Numbered from the stretch's first letter, positions 17,163 to 26,241 are shown. The stretch is 64,000 nucleotides of DNA from Bog-473 sp036489775 (GCA_036489775.1 DASXFC010000032.1:108361-172360); one strand, 5' to 3'. The notes: generated by a model from the letters alone, not told the origin. Translations and numbers: made by a program.

Positions 17163-19522
17163 CGGATGTCCCAGGCGCGATGGTGCGTGCCGGGTCCGAT
17201 GACGTCGCCGGTGCCCCCGGGCAGGTAGAGCTCGGCTTCCGTCTCGTCGGGGACGGTCAGGTCGATTCGGCCGGTCGCCCCATCGATGGACCAGGCCACT
17301 TCGATGCGACCGTAGGGGGAGAGGTGGTGGGTCTGGGCCCACGTAACGGCACCGCCTAGTCGTGGTGCAACTCGGAACCGGCGATAGCCGGGTTCGAGTA
17401 AGTCGAGGCCGGCAACGTAGCGGCGCAGGAATGAGATGACCGCACCCTTGCTGTAGTGGTTGAGGGAGTGCGACGCGGTGCCGTCACCATGGACCCCGTC
17501 CCAGTCTTCCCACACCGTGGTGGCGCCGATCTCGGTCATGTGCAGCCACGAGGGCTCGTCGTTTCGGAGGAGGAGCTCGTAGGCCACGTCCGAGTATCCG
17601 TGATCGGTCAGGACGGGCAGGAGAAATGGAGTGGAAAGGAATCCGGTCCCGAGGTGGGTGCCGGCGGAGCGAATCAGGGCGATGAGGTCCTCGGCCGCCT
17701 GGGCGCGCCATTTGGCTGGTACAAGGCCGAAGGCGAGAGCCCGCACCAGGTTGGCCTGGGTTTGTGGTTGCACGCGTCCCTCGGAGTCCAGGAATTCAGT
17801 GCGCCAGGCATCGAGGACATTGACCGCCAATCGGCTGTAGCGCATTGCCGCCTCGGGTTCATTGATGATGGATGCGATTCGGGCCAGCTCGTCGGCCGAG
17901 CGGTAGAGGTAGGCGGTCGCGACGGGCCCGTGGTCGGCGACGAGCAGATCGGCGAAGACGTTCTCCATTTTCGTGCCTGGTTCGAGCCATTCGCCGAAGT
18001 GCCAGCCGGAATCCCAGAGGTAGGTCTCATGGGCCAGCGGTTCGGTGTTGCGTTGCACTCGTGATGCATGTCGTCCCGAGGAAGCTGTGCGAGCGGCGAA
18101 CTCGACCCAGCGTTGCATCGATTCGAACTGGGCCTCGAGAATGTCCGTCCGTCCTGTAGCCCGATAGATCTCCCAAGGGACATGGACCGCGGCGTCACCC
18201 CAACCCGACGCGCCGTGGCCGGTGTTCCAAATCGGGGCGTCGGGACTCGGGTCGGGGACGATGTTGGTGACCGCGCCGCTCGGAAGCTGATCAGCGGCAA
18301 GGTCGAGTAGCCAGCGGGCCGACCAGTCGGCGACATCGTAGAGCTCGGCGGCGGATGCCACGTAAAGCTGCCAGTCGCCCACCCAGCCGGAGCGTTCCCG
18401 GGTCGGGCAGTCGGTTGGGATTTCGCAGGCATTGCCGCGAAAGCTCCAGACGGCGGCGCGGTAGAAGCGGTTGATCCCTTCGTCGGAGCAGCTGAAGGCG
18501 CCGATGGGTGTGAGGTCGGAGTGAACGACGATGCTGGTGATTGATGCCGGCTCGAGCGGGCCCGGGTGGCCCTCGATGCGAACGTACCGGAAGCCTTTCG
18601 TGGAGTGGTGAGGCTCGAATGGGCTGCCGTCGCCGGCGGAAACGACCACATCAGTCTGGAAGGGCAAGGGGACTGGACGTGGCGCTGCGAAGGCAGCGTG
18701 GGTGATGTGCTCCTGGGTGAGGTCGCCCGAAGGGTCGAGCCATTCTCCGTAGGAGATCGTCAGCTCGGTACCGGCCGGTCCGACGTCGTCCAGGCGGATC
18801 CAGCCGTTGCTGTTCTGGCCGAAGTCCACCACGTGACGCCCGGGTGCCAGTTCAGTGACCGACACCGCGGCGAGTTCCTCGATACACCGTGTCGGGGGGC
18901 CAGTGGTCGGCACCAAGTTCTCGAATGGGTGGTCGGCCACCACCACCGAGTCCCAGTCGCTGCGGTCCGATCCAGGCTCGGCCCACCCGGACGAACGGTG
19001 GCGAAGGTCGTGGATCTCCCCGGCGATGAGGTCGGCTGCCCGGATGTGGCTGGGTCTGGATCGCCACCCCTCATTGGTGCCGATGACGACGGTGTCTCCA
19101 GTGGAGAGGGCGAGGTGAAGCTCGGCGAGCAGCCCCGTGGTGGACCCGTAGGCGTTGAGGGCGCGGACGATGCCGTGCTGACCCCTCCACCACCCGTCGC
19201 TGACCAGCGCTCCGAGTGCGTTGGCCCCGGAATGAACCAGGGTCGTCACGTCATAGGTCTGCACCTGCAAACGGGAGTGGTAGGACGTGAAACCGGGGGT
19301 CAGCTCCCGGTCGCCGATGCGCACGCCGTTGAGGAAGGCCTCGTAGATGCCATGTGCCGTGATGTGGAGGACAGCTGAGGTAACCCCAGCTTCAACGTCG
19401 AAGTCAGTAGCGAGGTTATACGCCGGCCGGAAGGCGTCCGGACCATTGGGTGCTTCCCTCGGTTCGATCCATCGAGCGCGCCAGGCGTCAGCGACGGGGA
19501 AGGGTTGGAGTGTGGCGATCAT
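17159..19522 (-). CDS. Alpha-L-rhamnosidase, GH78 family
   Basis: This 787-aa protein carries the GH78 N-terminal galactose-binding-like and beta domains (RWIEPRE, ITAHGIYEAFLNGVRIGDRE, PGFTSYHSRLQVQTYDVT). The (alpha/alpha)6 catalytic barrel follows, with CPTRERSGWVGDWQLY, which contains acidic residues of the active site, and a C-terminal sandwich. No signal peptide is seen, so it is cytoplasmic and cleaves imported rhamnosides. ATG 19522 follows a GAGGA-like site. It releases L-rhamnose for the isomerase, kinase and aldolase encoded upstream in the same operon, and is translationally coupled to the secreted beta-helix gene downstream. Confidence 0.93.
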   Translation of the reverse strand: MIATLQPFPVADAWRARWIEPREAPNGPDAFRPAYNLATDFDVEAGVTSAVLHITAHGIYEAFLNGVRIGDRELTPGFTSYHSRLQVQTYDVTTLVHSGANALGALVSDGWWRGQHGIVRALNAYGSTTGLLAELHLALSTGDTVVIGTNEGWRSRPSHIRAADLIAGEIHDLRHRSSGWAEPGSDRSDWDSVVVADHPFENLVPTTGPPTRCIEELAAVSVTELAPGRHVVDFGQNSNGWIRLDDVGPAGTELTISYGEWLDPSGDLTQEHITHAAFAAPRPVPLPFQTDVVVSAGDGSPFEPHHSTKGFRYVRIEGHPGPLEPASITSIVVHSDLTPIGAFSCSDEGINRFYRAAVWSFRGNACEIPTDCPTRERSGWVGDWQLYVASAAELYDVADWSARWLLDLAADQLPSGAVTNIVPDPSPDAPIWNTGHGASGWGDAAVHVPWEIYRATGRTDILEAQFESMQRWVEFAARTASSGRHASRVQRNTEPLAHETYLWDSGWHFGEWLEPGTKMENVFADLLVADHGPVATAYLYRSADELARIASIINEPEAAMRYSRLAVNVLDAWRTEFLDSEGRVQPQTQANLVRALAFGLVPAKWRAQAAEDLIALIRSAGTHLGTGFLSTPFLLPVLTDHGYSDVAYELLLRNDEPSWLHMTEIGATTVWEDWDGVHGDGTASHSLNHYSKGAVISFLRRYVAGLDLLEPGYRRFRVAPRLGGAVTWAQTHHLSPYGRIEVAWSIDGATGRIDLTVPDETEAELYLPGGTGDVIGPGTHHRAWDIR

Positions 19523-19635
19523 TGATGTCCTCAGTCCTGAGTTGGGAATTCCAGCCGATCTCGATTACGCCGCCGGGAGCCTCCGCTTGGCAATGCGCCC
19601 AACGCGGACCACCCATCGAAGCGTGTTGTGTGTCT

Positions 19636-20988
19636 TCATGAGGGCTCATACCTCCGGAGCGGGAATGATCGCCGGACGAGGGCTCGCAGTTCCTCGAGCG
19701 AACTCGGCACGGCACCGCGGGCGCGCGCTTGCACCAGAACGTTGCCCAAAGCGGTGGCCTCGACCGGCCCGGCGACGACGGGCAGGCCGGTGGCCTCGGC
19801 GGTGAGGCGACAGAGCAGCTCGTTCTGGGAACCGCCACCCACGATATGAACGACATCGATAGCCGTCCCGGAGAGGTCAGTCGCCTGCTGCAGAGTGCGG
19901 GCGTAGGCGTGGGCGAGCGAACTCAAAATGCAGCGCACGGTCTCTGCTGGAGTCAAGGCAGGTCTTCCGGCGGCGGCGGCGATGCGTTCGGGCATTCCGC
20001 CCGGTGGGATGAATTGGGGATCATCCACGTCGATGCTGGGGCCTGTCGGTTTGGCGGCAGCTTCGCGCAGCAGCGTGTCGAGGTCGTTGCTGCCCCAGGC
20101 ACGAAGGCACTCTTGTAGGAGCCACAACCCGCCAACATTGCGGAGGAACCGAGTACGGCCGTCCACCCCGAGCTCATTGGTGAAGTTGGCGGCCCGCGCC
20201 GGCTCGGTGAGTACTGGTGACTCGAGTTCGACGCCCACCAGCGACCAGGTGCCGCTGACGATGTAGGCGAACCGGTCGCCCGCGGCGGGAACGGCTAGGA
20301 CCGCCGAAGCTGTGTCGTGTGAGCCAACCGTGATGACCGGTGTGCCGTGAGGGGTTGATCCGCGCACCTCTCCAGGTGATTGCAGCGTGGCCATGAGATG
20401 ACGAGAAATGGCCAGCCGGTCGAGGAGAACATTGGACCACTGGTGAGTCCGGGCGTCGAGCAGGCCGGTGGTGGAGGCGTTGGTCATTTCAGTGCTGAGT
20501 TGGCCAGTCAGTCCGAACGCAATCAGGTCGGGTATCAGGACCACATGTGCCGCGCGGTCCCAATACGGCCCCTGCTGTTCAGCCACGAGCTGGTAGATCG
20601 TATTGAAGGGAAGGTATTGCAGGCCGTTTATGGCATAGAGCTCGTCCGGTGCTACCAGCCGGTGGACGTGGTCGATGACCTTGGCCGTACGGTCATCGCG
20701 GTAGGCGATCGGCTGGCCCAAAAGGTCACCGGCTTCATCGAGCAGGCCGTAGTCCACGCCCCACGTGTCGATACCTATGCCCTGCGCCCCGGGAATGCGG
20801 TCCAGACCGATGCCGATCTGTCGCTGGAGCTCGTCGAGGTCCCAGCGGAGGTACCCGTCCTGCTCGACGACCCCGTTGGGGAATCGGTGCGCCGCATCGA
20901 GTGTGACCCGCTGCGCGCTGACCGTGCCGACTATGACTCGGCCCCCGGAGGCGCCGATGTCGATGGCCGCGAGGATCTGTGGATCCAC
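19636..20988 (-). CDS. rhaB: Rhamnulokinase
   Basis: This 450-aa FGGY-family kinase begins DPQILAAIDIGASGGRVIVG, the phosphate-1 loop of the actin-like ATPase fold, and has IGIDTWGVDYGLLDEAG, typical of rhamnulokinases. VHIVGGGSQNELLCRLTAEA near the C-terminus is the adenosine motif. It phosphorylates L-rhamnulose to L-rhamnulose-1-phosphate. The GTG start lies 3 bases after the stop of the aldolase/dehydrogenase fusion gene. It is the third gene of the rhamnose operon. Confidence 0.93.
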   Translation of the reverse strand: MDPQILAAIDIGASGGRVIVGTVSAQRVTLDAAHRFPNGVVEQDGYLRWDLDELQRQIGIGLDRIPGAQGIGIDTWGVDYGLLDEAGDLLGQPIAYRDDRTAKVIDHVHRLVAPDELYAINGLQYLPFNTIYQLVAEQQGPYWDRAAHVVLIPDLIAFGLTGQLSTEMTNASTTGLLDARTHQWSNVLLDRLAISRHLMATLQSPGEVRGSTPHGTPVITVGSHDTASAVLAVPAAGDRFAYIVSGTWSLVGVELESPVLTEPARAANFTNELGVDGRTRFLRNVGGLWLLQECLRAWGSNDLDTLLREAAAKPTGPSIDVDDPQFIPPGGMPERIAAAAGRPALTPAETVRCILSSLAHAYARTLQQATDLSGTAIDVVHIVGGGSQNELLCRLTAEATGLPVVAGPVEATALGNVLVQARARGAVPSSLEELRALVRRSFPLRRYEPS

Positions 20989-20991
20989 GGA

Positions 20992-23025
20992 TCAGCGGAG
21001 GAAAGCTGCAGGCACACCAGCGTCGACCGGGATGAGCAGCCCCGTGGTGTGGGAGAAGTCGTCAGAGCAGATGGAGGCGACAGCGTTGGCGACGTGCTCG
21101 GGGAGGACCTCGCGCTTGAGGAGAGTGCGCTGGGCGTAGAAGGCGCCGAGCTCTTCTTCTGGCACCCCGTACACGGCGGCACGTTGGGCACCCCAACCGC
21201 CGGAGAAGATACCGCTACCGCGGACCACCCCGTCGGGGTTGATGCCGTTCACGCGAATGCCATAGCCCCCGAGCTCCGCTGCCAGCAAGCGGACCTGATG
21301 GGCCTGGTCAGCTTTGGCGGCACTGTAGGCAATGTTGTCCGGTCCCGCGAAGATGGCGTTCTTGGACACGATGTAGACGATGTCGCCTCCGAGCTGCTGA
21401 GCCACCATGGCTTTGGCCGCAGCCTGGGCGACCAGGAAACTGCCCTTAGCCATGACGTCGTGCTGGACGTCCCAGTCAGTTTCGGTCGTCTCGAGCAGTG
21501 GCTTTGAGATCGAGAGTCCCGCGTTGTTCACCACGAGGTCCACGCCGCCGAAGGCCAATAAGGCGGTATCGATCGCATCGCTCACGCCTTCGATGTCGGT
21601 GACGTCGACGACCGTGCCAATGGCCACATCGGTGGAGCCGATGGCGGTCGCGGCCTCGGCTGCTCGGTCTCGGTCGAGGTCTGCCACGACGACGCAGGCC
21701 CCGTCGTCGGCCAGTCGGCACGCGATTGCTCGGCCGATGCCGCTGGCCGCACCAGTCACCAAGGCGATGCGTCCGGCGTGGCGCTGGGGTCTCGGCAGCC
21801 GAGCCAGCTTGGCTTCTTCGAGGGCCCAGTATTCGATGCGAAACTTCTCGGCCTCATTGATGGGGGCGTAATGTGAGATTGCCTCGGCGCCCCTCATCAC
21901 ATTGATGGCGTTGACGTAGAACTCGCCGGCGACTCGCGCGGTCTGCTTGTCCTTGCCATAGGAGAACATGCCGACGCCGGGTACGAGGATGATGGCGGGA
22001 TCGGCGCCACGCATGGGAGGCGACGCGGGCGTGGCGTGGCGGTTGTAGTAGGTCGCGTAGTCGGTCCGATACCGCTCATGAAGGTGGGCCAGACGGGTCA
22101 GGCACTCCTCCACCGGAGTGGACGAGTCAACGTCGAGCACGAGTGGCTTGACTTTGGTACGCAGGAAGTGGTCAGGGCACGAAGTGCCGAGTTCGGAGAG
22201 CGGGAGCAGTTTCTCCGAAGCGACGAACTCGAGCACCACGTCGGAATCAATGAAATGGCCGATCATCGGGTGATCCTTGGAGGCAACGGCCCGAAGGTGT
22301 GGCGCTAGCGCTGCTGCTTTGGCTCGCCGCTCAACTGCACCCAGCGGCGAGCGGGTGCCGAGGGGCGCGCCGAAAGGTACAGCACTGCCATGCTCGTCGA
22401 GGTACGCCTGGGCAGTTTCAATTATCCAGCGAGAATTGGCCTCGGCCGCCCCGCTGGTGGCCCCCCAGGCCGTGATGCCATGCCCGCCCAGGATCACTCC
22501 GATCGCCTCAGGGCTCGAATTATGGATGGCGGCAATGTCGAGGCCGAGTTGGAAGCCGGGTCGTCGCCAGGGCACCCAGAGCACTCGATTGCCGTAGATG
22601 GCCTTGGTGAGTATTTCGCCCTCCGAGGCAGCCGCAATGGCGATCCCGGCATCTGGATGAAGGTGATCGACGTGGGCGGCGCCAACGAGGCCGTGCATGG
22701 CGGTATCGATCGACGGTGCCGCGCCGCCGCGACCATGACCGCAGAAGTCGAATGCAGCGACCATCTCGTCTTCGTGTTCCTCTCCTCGATACACATCGAC
22801 CAGCGCTCGGAGCCGGTCGAGTCGCAGAACGGCCAGGCCCGATTCGTTGAGGGTGCCGAGATCTCCGCCCGAACCTTTGACCCAGAGCAGTTCGACATCG
22901 GCGCCAGTGACCGGATCGGTCTCGACGCCCTTGGCCGAGGTGTTCCCACCCGCGTAGTTGGTGTTGCGCCGATCGGCGCCGAGGCGATTGGAGCGAGCGA
23001 GGAGTGCCTCGACCGCTGGGTTCAT
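20992..23025 (-). CDS. rhaD: Bifunctional rhamnulose-1-phosphate aldolase / lactaldehyde dehydrogenase
   Basis: The 677-aa product starts at ATG 23025, overlapping the rhaI stop by 4 bases. The N-terminal ~420 residues are a class II aldolase domain (TNYAGGNTSAKG; HVDHLHPDAGIAIAAA with zinc-ligand histidines). The C-terminal ~250 residues are a short-chain dehydrogenase with LVTGAASGIGRAIACRL and the catalytic YSAAKADQ. Such fusions (called RhaEW or YuxG-type) cleave L-rhamnulose-1-phosphate to DHAP and L-lactaldehyde and oxidise the aldehyde. This handles the toxic intermediate within one polypeptide. Confidence 0.93.
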   Translation of the reverse strand: MNPAVEALLARSNRLGADRRNTNYAGGNTSAKGVETDPVTGADVELLWVKGSGGDLGTLNESGLAVLRLDRLRALVDVYRGEEHEDEMVAAFDFCGHGRGGAAPSIDTAMHGLVGAAHVDHLHPDAGIAIAAASEGEILTKAIYGNRVLWVPWRRPGFQLGLDIAAIHNSSPEAIGVILGGHGITAWGATSGAAEANSRWIIETAQAYLDEHGSAVPFGAPLGTRSPLGAVERRAKAAALAPHLRAVASKDHPMIGHFIDSDVVLEFVASEKLLPLSELGTSCPDHFLRTKVKPLVLDVDSSTPVEECLTRLAHLHERYRTDYATYYNRHATPASPPMRGADPAIILVPGVGMFSYGKDKQTARVAGEFYVNAINVMRGAEAISHYAPINEAEKFRIEYWALEEAKLARLPRPQRHAGRIALVTGAASGIGRAIACRLADDGACVVVADLDRDRAAEAATAIGSTDVAIGTVVDVTDIEGVSDAIDTALLAFGGVDLVVNNAGLSISKPLLETTETDWDVQHDVMAKGSFLVAQAAAKAMVAQQLGGDIVYIVSKNAIFAGPDNIAYSAAKADQAHQVRLLAAELGGYGIRVNGINPDGVVRGSGIFSGGWGAQRAAVYGVPEEELGAFYAQRTLLKREVLPEHVANAVASICSDDFSHTTGLLIPVDAGVPAAFLR

Positions 23026-24188
23026 GCTCCCCACCCGAGTGGCTGCCCGCCGATACGTTCGGCAATGATCCGCTCTCCGTATCCACTGCGCCGGTAGGCG
23101 TCCATCGGGTCGGGTGGCAGTCCTCGTGCGGCGCGCCAATCAGCCAGATCAGTGCGTACATCGGTGGCAAACGCGTCCATGAGTACCGCATTGCCCCCGA
23201 GGACGTCACCTTGTCGTTCGGCTTCGATCAGGGCGTCGCGATCGACGAGCAGAGCCTTGGCGGTCATCTCCTGGACATTGAGGACCGATCGGATCTGGCC
23301 GGGGATCTTGGGTTCGATGTTGTGGCACTGGTCGAGCATGAAAGACACATTGCTGCCGTGGCCGTAGCCGCCGCCTCGTATGACTTCAACCATGATGCGG
23401 AAGAGCTGAAACGGGTCAGCGGCTCCGACGATCAGGTCGTCGTCGGCGAAGAAGCGAGAGTTGAAGTCGAAGGCGCCAAGACGGCCAAGTCGTAACAGCT
23501 GCATGACGATGAACTCGATGTTGGTGCCGGGCGCGTGGTGGCCAGTGTCGAGGCACACCACGGCTCGATCGCCCAGACCGGTGCATTGGACAAAGGCCGT
23601 GCCCCAGTCGGGTACATCAGTGCTGTAGAACGCCGGCTCGAAGAATTTGTACTCGAGCACCAGCCGCTGTTCTGGACCGAGCTGTCGATAGATTTGAGCG
23701 AGTGAGTCGGCCAGGCGGTCCTGGCGGTCGCGCAGGTCGCCCTGGCCTGGGTAGTTGAGCCCGTCCGGAAGCCACACCTTGAGGTCTCGGCTGCCGGTGA
23801 TCTCCATGATGTCGATGCACTCGGCGGCGTGGGCGATTGCCTTCGAGCGGATCCGCTCATCGACATGACACAGGCTGCCGAGCATGTAGTCGTCGTCTTG
23901 GAAGGTGTTCGTATTGATCGTCCCCAACCGCAACCCAAGGTCCTGCGCGTGAAGGCGAAGTTTGTCGAAGTCCTCGACACGGTCCCAGGGGATGTGGAGT
24001 GCCACCGATGGCGCAAGACCAGTGTGCAGATTGACTTGCGCAGCGTCGGTTACCTTCTCGAAGGGGTCACGTGGCACTCCGGGCTGGGGGAACACCTTGA
24101 ACCGCGTCCCAGAATTGCCGAATGCCCAAGAAGGCAGCTCGATCGCTTGGGGCTCTAATGCGCCGACAATCTCTTTGAACGCCACCAT
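23022..24188 (-). CDS. rhaI: L-rhamnose isomerase, Pseudomonas stutzeri/RhaI type
   Basis: This 388-aa TIM-barrel isomerase starts at ATG 24188 behind an AAGGGG site. Metal-binding and catalytic segments include VWLPDGLNYPGQGDLRDRQ, LVLEYKFFEPAFYSTDVPDWG, VVCLDTGHHAPGTNIEF, FDFNSRFFADDD and FMLDQCHNIEPKIPG. They provide the Glu, Asp and His ligands known from the P. stutzeri enzyme and its relatives. It converts L-rhamnose to L-rhamnulose and opens the catabolic operon. It is divergent from the DeoR-type regulator. Confidence 0.93.
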   Translation of the reverse strand: MVAFKEIVGALEPQAIELPSWAFGNSGTRFKVFPQPGVPRDPFEKVTDAAQVNLHTGLAPSVALHIPWDRVEDFDKLRLHAQDLGLRLGTINTNTFQDDDYMLGSLCHVDERIRSKAIAHAAECIDIMEITGSRDLKVWLPDGLNYPGQGDLRDRQDRLADSLAQIYRQLGPEQRLVLEYKFFEPAFYSTDVPDWGTAFVQCTGLGDRAVVCLDTGHHAPGTNIEFIVMQLLRLGRLGAFDFNSRFFADDDLIVGAADPFQLFRIMVEVIRGGGYGHGSNVSFMLDQCHNIEPKIPGQIRSVLNVQEMTAKALLVDRDALIEAERQGDVLGGNAVLMDAFATDVRTDLADWRAARGLPPDPMDAYRRSGYGERIIAERIGGQPLGWGA

Positions 24189-24197
24189 GATCGCCCC

Positions 24198-24232
24198 TTC
24201 TGTAATGTTAGAATGTGGGAACTATCACAGAA
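24198..24232. promoter_or_regulatory. Inverted repeat in rhaI/deoR intergenic region, probable operator
   Basis: TTCTGT (24198-24203) and ACAGAA (24227-24232) form an inverted repeat with a 23-base spacer. The two short motifs AGAATGT and AGAATAC nearby form direct half-sites. The 76-base region separates the divergent starts and is the natural site for the DeoR-type repressor. Confidence 0.5.
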
Positions 24233-24264
24233 TACAACAATTCGGTGGAGCGAGGGGGGCCACG

Positions 24265-25026
24265 TTGACGAACGTCCTGGGTACGTTGGCATCGGAGGAG
24301 CGGCTCAGATGGCTGGCCGAGCGGCTCGCTGCGGATGGTTCTGTCACCATCACTGGTGCGGCTGACGCGCTCGCCGTCAGCCCAATGACCATCCGTCGCG
24401 ATTTGGCCGAACTGGAAGCACAAGGGACAGTCCGCCGAGTGCGCGGGGGGGCCAAGGCCATTGGGCCCGAACCCTTCGCTCTGCGACGCCGAACGGCAGG
24501 ACGTGCGAAGTCACGTATCGCGGCCAAGCTCACGGATCTCGTACCCAAAGCTGGCGTCATCGCCTTCGACGCATCGTCAACTGTCATGCGCCTCGCCAGC
24601 GCTCTGACCGCGGCGCGGGATCTCACCGTCCTCACCAACGGCCCCGATACGTTCACTGCGCTCCAAGGCATGGCTGGCGTGCGACCCCTACTGACCGGTG
24701 GAGAACTCGATGCTTCTACCGGGAGCCTCGTGGGTCCGCTCGCCTGTCGAGCGGCGAGTCAGATGTCGGTTCGAGTGTTCTTCGCGTCGGCTGCTGCACT
24801 TGACGTCCGGTTAGGTGCATTGGAAACGACACTGGACGAGGCCGAGGTGAAACGAAGCATTGCTGCGGGATCCGACGAAGTCGTTCTCGCTCTGGACGCG
24901 TCCAAACTAGGCGCTCAAGCCGTCGCCGTCGGCCTCGATTGGGATCGGATCGACATCCTGGTCACCGAGCTCGATGCCGCCGATGAGCAGCTCGAGCCCT
25001 ACCGGGATCTCGCCCACATCCTTTAG
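24265..25026 (+). CDS. DeoR family transcriptional regulator, probable rhamnose operon repressor
   Basis: The 253-aa product has a DeoR N-terminal HTH (VTITGAADALAVSPMTIRRD, then LAELEAQGTVRRVRGGA) and a C-terminal DeoRC sugar-phosphate sensor (LVPKAGVIAFDASSTVMRLA; LTNGPDTFTAL). The chosen start is TTG 24265, preceded by GGAGCGAGGGGGG. An upstream ATG at about 24205 would overlap the operator. Divergence from rhaI indicates that it senses a rhamnose catabolite, most likely rhamnulose-1-phosphate by analogy with the family. The specific ligand is inference. Confidence 0.88.
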   Translation: MTNVLGTLASEERLRWLAERLAADGSVTITGAADALAVSPMTIRRDLAELEAQGTVRRVRGGAKAIGPEPFALRRRTAGRAKSRIAAKLTDLVPKAGVIAFDASSTVMRLASALTAARDLTVLTNGPDTFTALQGMAGVRPLLTGGELDASTGSLVGPLACRAASQMSVRVFFASAAALDVRLGALETTLDEAEVKRSIAAGSDEVVLALDASKLGAQAVAVGLDWDRIDILVTELDAADEQLEPYRDLAHIL

Positions 25027-25329
25027 GGAGTTGAGGGGCAACCACGCATTCGTCCGCAGGAGTGAATGGCGCCCCCGGCAGTGTCTGATTCCAGGACATA
25101 GGACACCGCCCCTGGCAGGAGCCGACCGTGTCCTCCGCAAGCTTGTGGGTCTGAAGCAGCGGTTTGAGTTGATGTAGAGCGGCGCACTCAGATCAGGCGC
25201 TCCATTTCCCGGCGAACCGCTTCGCAACGGTTGGCAATCGCCTCTCGGCCACCCTGGCGTCGACCCGACATGCATTGCAAAGGTGACTGCAGGCCATCTG
25301 ACCTTTTAAGGGACTCGGTCCTGCCAACG
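25027..25329. other. Intergenic region containing the left island boundary
   Basis: No supported gene is present. The first 40 bases belong to the core chromosome downstream of the DeoR gene. The direct repeat of the tRNA-Arg 3' end lies at 25066-25081, and the remainder is island DNA ahead of the convergent end of the hypothetical gene at 25330. Confidence 0.5.
25066..25081. repeat. attL-like direct repeat of tRNA-Arg 3' end
   Basis: ATGGCGCCCCCGGCAG is identical to positions 37282-37297, which comprise the CCA end, discriminator and acceptor stem and the start of the T-arm of the tRNA-Arg gene. Both copies have the same orientation. The copy lies on the 3' side of the tRNA, as expected when an element integrates into a tRNA 3' end. 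Confidence 0.7.
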
Positions 25330-25845
25330 TCAGTCCAATTCCTCGAGGCCCGTGAGGTCCAGACCCGCCGATTCCATCTCAGTCAGGATCTCGTCAGCCT
25401 TCTCCGACTTGAATTCCGGCTCAAAGTAGATGGCGCTGTTCTCGTCACCGGTGGCCTGGTCGAGGCCGAGAAGGATGCCTGCGCCAACCTCAAGTGCGGG
25501 CCCTTCACTTCCGGAGCCGGCTAGTTGTTTGAACCGTATGACGAACGGTTCGACTACATCTTCGAGCAATGACCATGCCGCCTCGCTCGGATCGACGTAC
25601 CCAGAACCACGCTGGCGCCCCGAACGAGCTGCGACCTCAGCCGTGGACACCGACTCCAGGGCCCGGCAGACCTGCTCGCCGACATCAGACCTCGTTATCT
25701 CCGTGAGCAGGGTCGCAGCCATTCCGTCGGCTTGGGCCCGTAGTTCGGGATGTAATTGGAGGAGCTCTCCAAGCACGCGCGCCTGCTCGGCGTCGGACAG
25801 GACGTCCCACGCCGTGGGCCGACGCCGACTTACCTGCCGAGCCAT
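25330..25845 (-). CDS. Hypothetical helical protein, island-encoded
   Basis: I do not recognise a named family with confidence. The ATG at 25845 starts 4 bases after the stop of the preceding gene, giving 171 aa. The sequence is mostly helical and acidic, with WDVLSDAEQARVLGELLQLH near the start, VDPSEAAWSLLEDVVEPFV in the middle and an acidic end (LTEMESAGLDLTGLEELD). It resembles actinobacterial proteins that occur as a pair with a small basic-ended partner, here encoded just upstream. It lies between the att repeat and the Wadjet operon and may be an accessory gene. No function can be assigned. Confidence 0.6.
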   Translation of the reverse strand: MARQVSRRRPTAWDVLSDAEQARVLGELLQLHPELRAQADGMAATLLTEITRSDVGEQVCRALESVSTAEVAARSGRQRGSGYVDPSEAAWSLLEDVVEPFVIRFKQLAGSGSEGPALEVGAGILLGLDQATGDENSAIYFEPEFKSEKADEILTEMESAGLDLTGLEELD

Positions 25846-25849
25846 CGTC

Positions 25850-26170
25850 TTACGCGCCGAGCCATCGTCGGTACGCTGCGACCAACGGCGCGGCAGCGGC
25901 CGTGCCTGATAGGTCGACACCGAGAAGGGCGATTTCGTACGGACGCCCATTCCGACGACACAGGGCCATGAGTCCACGCCGACAGCCCTCGAACCTAACG
26001 GAGAACACTTCGACCGCTTCCCCCACCACCGTCGCCGAGAGGGGAAGGGCGAGGCCGGATTCGAAGGCGACTTCGAAGCCGGAATGGGCCTTATCCTTGT
26101 TGTAACAATCACCGGTAATGGCCGAAATCAGTTCGTCGAGATCATGCGGGCTGTCATGAATGCCGGCCAT
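25850..26170 (-). CDS. Hypothetical small protein, partner of 25330-25845
   Basis: The ATG at 26170 gives 106 aa. The protein has an acidic N-terminus (DLDELISAITGD) and then AFESGLALPLSATVVGEAVE. It ends with RRGLMALCRRNGRPYEIALL and AAYRRWLGA. This resembles small actinobacterial proteins sometimes annotated as calcium-binding, but the function is unknown and the resemblance is from memory. It overlaps no other gene, is co-directional with the next hypothetical gene 4 bases away, and is divergent from jetA with a 71-base shared promoter region. This suggests common control with the defence operon. Confidence 0.6.
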   Translation of the reverse strand: MAGIHDSPHDLDELISAITGDCYNKDKAHSGFEVAFESGLALPLSATVVGEAVEVFSVRFEGCRRGLMALCRRNGRPYEIALLGVDLSGTAAAAPLVAAYRRWLGA

Positions 26171-26228
26171 GTCCGGACCATTTTCTCTCAAAATCCGGAC
26201 TTCGGATCGCAGGGTCACAGCACCCACG

Positions 26229-26234
26229 TATCGT
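26229..26234 (+). promoter_or_regulatory. -10 box of the Wadjet operon, probable leaderless start
   Basis: TATCGT ends 7 bases before ATG 26242, and no Shine-Dalgarno is present between them. This supports ATG 26242 over GTG 26233 as the jetA start. Confidence 0.4.
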
Positions 26235-26241
26235 GCTGCCT

